Assembly: GCA_018001935.1 (NCBI GenBank)
Contig: JAGNHB010000042.1
Coordinates: forward strand, 1 to 50,846
Length of the DNA: 50,846 nt
Direction of reading: 5' to 3'
Source of the DNA: Acidobacteriota bacterium
Lineage (GTDB): Bacteria > Acidobacteriota > JAAYUB01
The position numbers and the translations under genes are program-made. Positions 49,382 to 50,846 of this stretch are shown here, piece after piece. The notes beneath the pieces are model-generated. The model saw nothing but the letters and a program-made list of their open reading frames with translations, had not been told where the DNA came from and did not search any database. Positions within the stretch are counted from its first letter, which is position 1, and each line of letters opens with the position of its first letter.

Positions 49382-50800
49382 TCAGGAGGCGACGACGGAA
49401 CGGATGAAGGCGTCCACGTCGAACTTCGCGCGGCAGCCGCCGAGGGTCATGCAGCGGATCTTGCCGAAGATGGGGCGCTCCGGCCACGGCCGGTCGTGGA
49501 CGCCGGCGACGGACCAGGCGATCCCGGCATACCCGTTCGGGTCCCGGCCGTCGAGCTGGTAGCGGTCGTTGAGTTCCACCGCCGCGGCGAAAGCCTCCTC
49601 GGGGGTGGGGCTCCACTCCAGGATCTTCTTCGCCCAGTACATCCGGAGGTAGCCGTGCATCCCCCCCCTCCGGACCAGCTCCACCTGGGCGGCGTTCCAG
49701 AGGGGGTCGTGCGTCCGGGCATTCTCGAGGGCGGCGAGGTCGTAGGCGTACGGGCGCCGGTCGGCACGGTGGGCGTCCAGGGTGGCTTTCGCCCAGGCCG
49801 GGGCGCAAGCCAGGGAATCGTACGCCGGTTCGAAGCGGCAGAAATTGTCCGACAGTTCGCGGCGGACGATCAACTCCTCGAGGAAACGGTCCTTCGCTCC
49901 CGGCGGCGCCGGGGCGTCCTGAACGGCCAGGGCCACCCGCCGGGGCGAGATCTGGCCGAAGTGAAGGTAGGGCGACAGGCCGGACACCGCCCCCGCGTTG
50001 GGGTCGGAAGCGGAGTCGGCATAGCGGGGCAGCCGCTCCCGCAGGAAGGACCGGAGGACGACGGCCGCGGCCGCCTCGCCCGGCGCCACCCGGGAGATGG
50101 GCCCCGCCCCGCGGTCCACCGACAGGCGGCGCAGAACCTCCAGGGGCTCGGGGGCATCCGGCAGGGGTGTCCAGGGAAAGGGGTGGTCTTCCAACCCCGG
50201 GAACTCCACGAGAAATTCCGGCAGCAACCGGGTGATTTTCGGACGAAGCGTCCGGGCGCCCACCTCCTTCCGCCCCGAAGCCAGGTGCACGGGGACCACG
50301 TTGTGGGCATCCACCACGAGGAAGGCGGCCTTCGTCCGGTCGCGCACGCCGGCCCGCCAGGCCGTCTTGACCCGCAGGGGGTCGTAGTCGGTCACCACCG
50401 CGCTCACCCCCCGCTGTTCGCAGAATGCGGGCAGCGTCCGGTCCGGTTCCCCGTCGAGCAGCAGGAAGGGGATCCCCCGGGCGGCCAGGTCCCGCCGGGC
50501 CGCCGAAAGCCCCTGGATCAGGAAATCGTACGCCCGCCAGGTGGCGCCGGGGAACTTCGGGTCCAGGCAGAAAACGACCCCCAGGGGCCGGCGGGTCTCC
50601 AGGGCCAGGCGCTGTGCGGCGAGAAGGGCCGGGTTGTCCGCGGCGCGCTGGTCCCGGCTCATCCAGTAGACCACGGGGCCGGGGAGGTCTTCCCCGCCGC
50701 CGCGCGCTTCCACGACACAGCGCCCGAGGGGCCCAGCGGCCGCAAGAGCAGCTTGAAAAACCGGCTCGGACGTCAACCTGTCACCCCCTGGAGCGGCCAT
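49382..50800 (-). CDS. Class II deoxyribodipyrimidine photolyase
   Basis: Light-driven repair of cyclobutane pyrimidine dimers using FAD. Class II signatures are present: YWMSRDQRAADNPAL (about residues 45-59), EELIVRRELSDNFCRF, VRRGGMHGYLRMYWAKKILEW and the C-terminal DGRDPNGYAGIAWSVAGVHDRPW, ERPIFGKIRCM. Length 472 aa is normal. The start is uncertain: the ATG at 50800 has no clear ribosome site close by, and a TTG nine codons later has AGGGGG before it. It is the first gene of its own transcription unit; a composite repeat lies just upstream. Confidence 0.95.
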   Translation of the reverse strand: MAAPGGDRLTSEPVFQAALAAAGPLGRCVVEARGGGEDLPGPVVYWMSRDQRAADNPALLAAQRLALETRRPLGVVFCLDPKFPGATWRAYDFLIQGLSAARRDLAARGIPFLLLDGEPDRTLPAFCEQRGVSAVVTDYDPLRVKTAWRAGVRDRTKAAFLVVDAHNVVPVHLASGRKEVGARTLRPKITRLLPEFLVEFPGLEDHPFPWTPLPDAPEPLEVLRRLSVDRGAGPISRVAPGEAAAAVVLRSFLRERLPRYADSASDPNAGAVSGLSPYLHFGQISPRRVALAVQDAPAPPGAKDRFLEELIVRRELSDNFCRFEPAYDSLACAPAWAKATLDAHRADRRPYAYDLAALENARTHDPLWNAAQVELVRRGGMHGYLRMYWAKKILEWSPTPEEAFAAAVELNDRYQLDGRDPNGYAGIAWSVAGVHDRPWPERPIFGKIRCMTLGGCRAKFDVDAFIRSVVAS

Positions 50801-50812
50801 CTCGTGGAAGCC

Positions 50813-50846
50813 GGTCCCTCCGGACCTGCAGCCTGCAGCCTAACCC
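50813..50846. repeat. Composite repeat, copy 4 (linker and CCTGCAG array; runs off the window)
   Basis: GGTCCCTCCGGACC, then CTGCAGCCTGCAGCCTAACCC to the window end. There is no hexamer array on the left, where the photolyase start is. The orientation equals that of copies 1 and 3, so it should follow the stop of a minus-strand gene that lies to the right of the window. Confidence 0.7.

Overview
The window is GC-rich bacterial chromosome from a Gram-negative organism: it has TonB/ExbB/ExbD, an RND efflux pump with a TolC-type channel, and lipoprotein and secretion signals. No single gene fixes the phylum. The mix of an MglA-type GTPase fused to a kinase-like module, TPR-DUF4388, dockerin on a secreted peptidase, many secreted peptidases and very abundant intergenic repeats fits an Acidobacteriota-like lineage best, but that is only an inference. 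The right part of an integrated element occupies 1-2198: a decayed gene and a P4-type integrase lie against the 3' end of tRNA-Ser(CGA).

From 2533 to 11924 everything is on the minus strand and is mostly housekeeping: an M28 dockerin peptidase, tgt, yajC-secD-secF, then tonB-exbB-exbD-exbD and a TPR lipoprotein, closed by a strong terminator at 2533-2562. A 1-kb intergenic region full of nested palindromes separates this from a plus-strand M19 dipeptidase and an MFS transporter (12940-15933).

The most unusual region is 16326-27902, minus strand. A radical-SAM-type activase-like protein is followed by three large uncharacterised proteins with 4-bp overlaps or a 2-bp gap, then a 167-aa protein, a soluble FtsH-like AAA peptidase without membrane anchors, an 81-aa peptide, a MoxR-type AAA ATPase and its 447-aa partner. 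This resembles the MoxR/vWA/NTPase 'ternary' systems proposed from comparative genomics as regulated conflict systems, specifically the FtsH-containing kind. Here the expected vWA protein is absent or unrecognisable.

Region 28020-35187 (minus) carries a small secreted protein and a heavy-metal RND operon (small Cys-rich secreted protein, TolC-type channel, His-rich adaptor, HME pump). Region 35470-36859 has a CMD/AhpD-like protein and a GPP34 (GOLPH3-like) protein. Region 37586-43729 (plus) has an M50 membrane protease, scpA, scpB, and then a two-gene signalling unit (MglA GTPase-GAF-degenerate histidine kinase; TPR-DUF4388) with its own promoter. Region 44478-50800 (minus) has an M16 double-domain peptidase, an S9 peptidase and a class II photolyase.

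The intergenic DNA is the second notable feature. At least seven families of short-period repeats recur, often as inverted arms nested inside each other. One composite repeat, a 7/14-mer array, the linker GGTCCGGAG(G) and a hexamer array, sits directly behind stop codons in the same orientation each time the gene can be seen.
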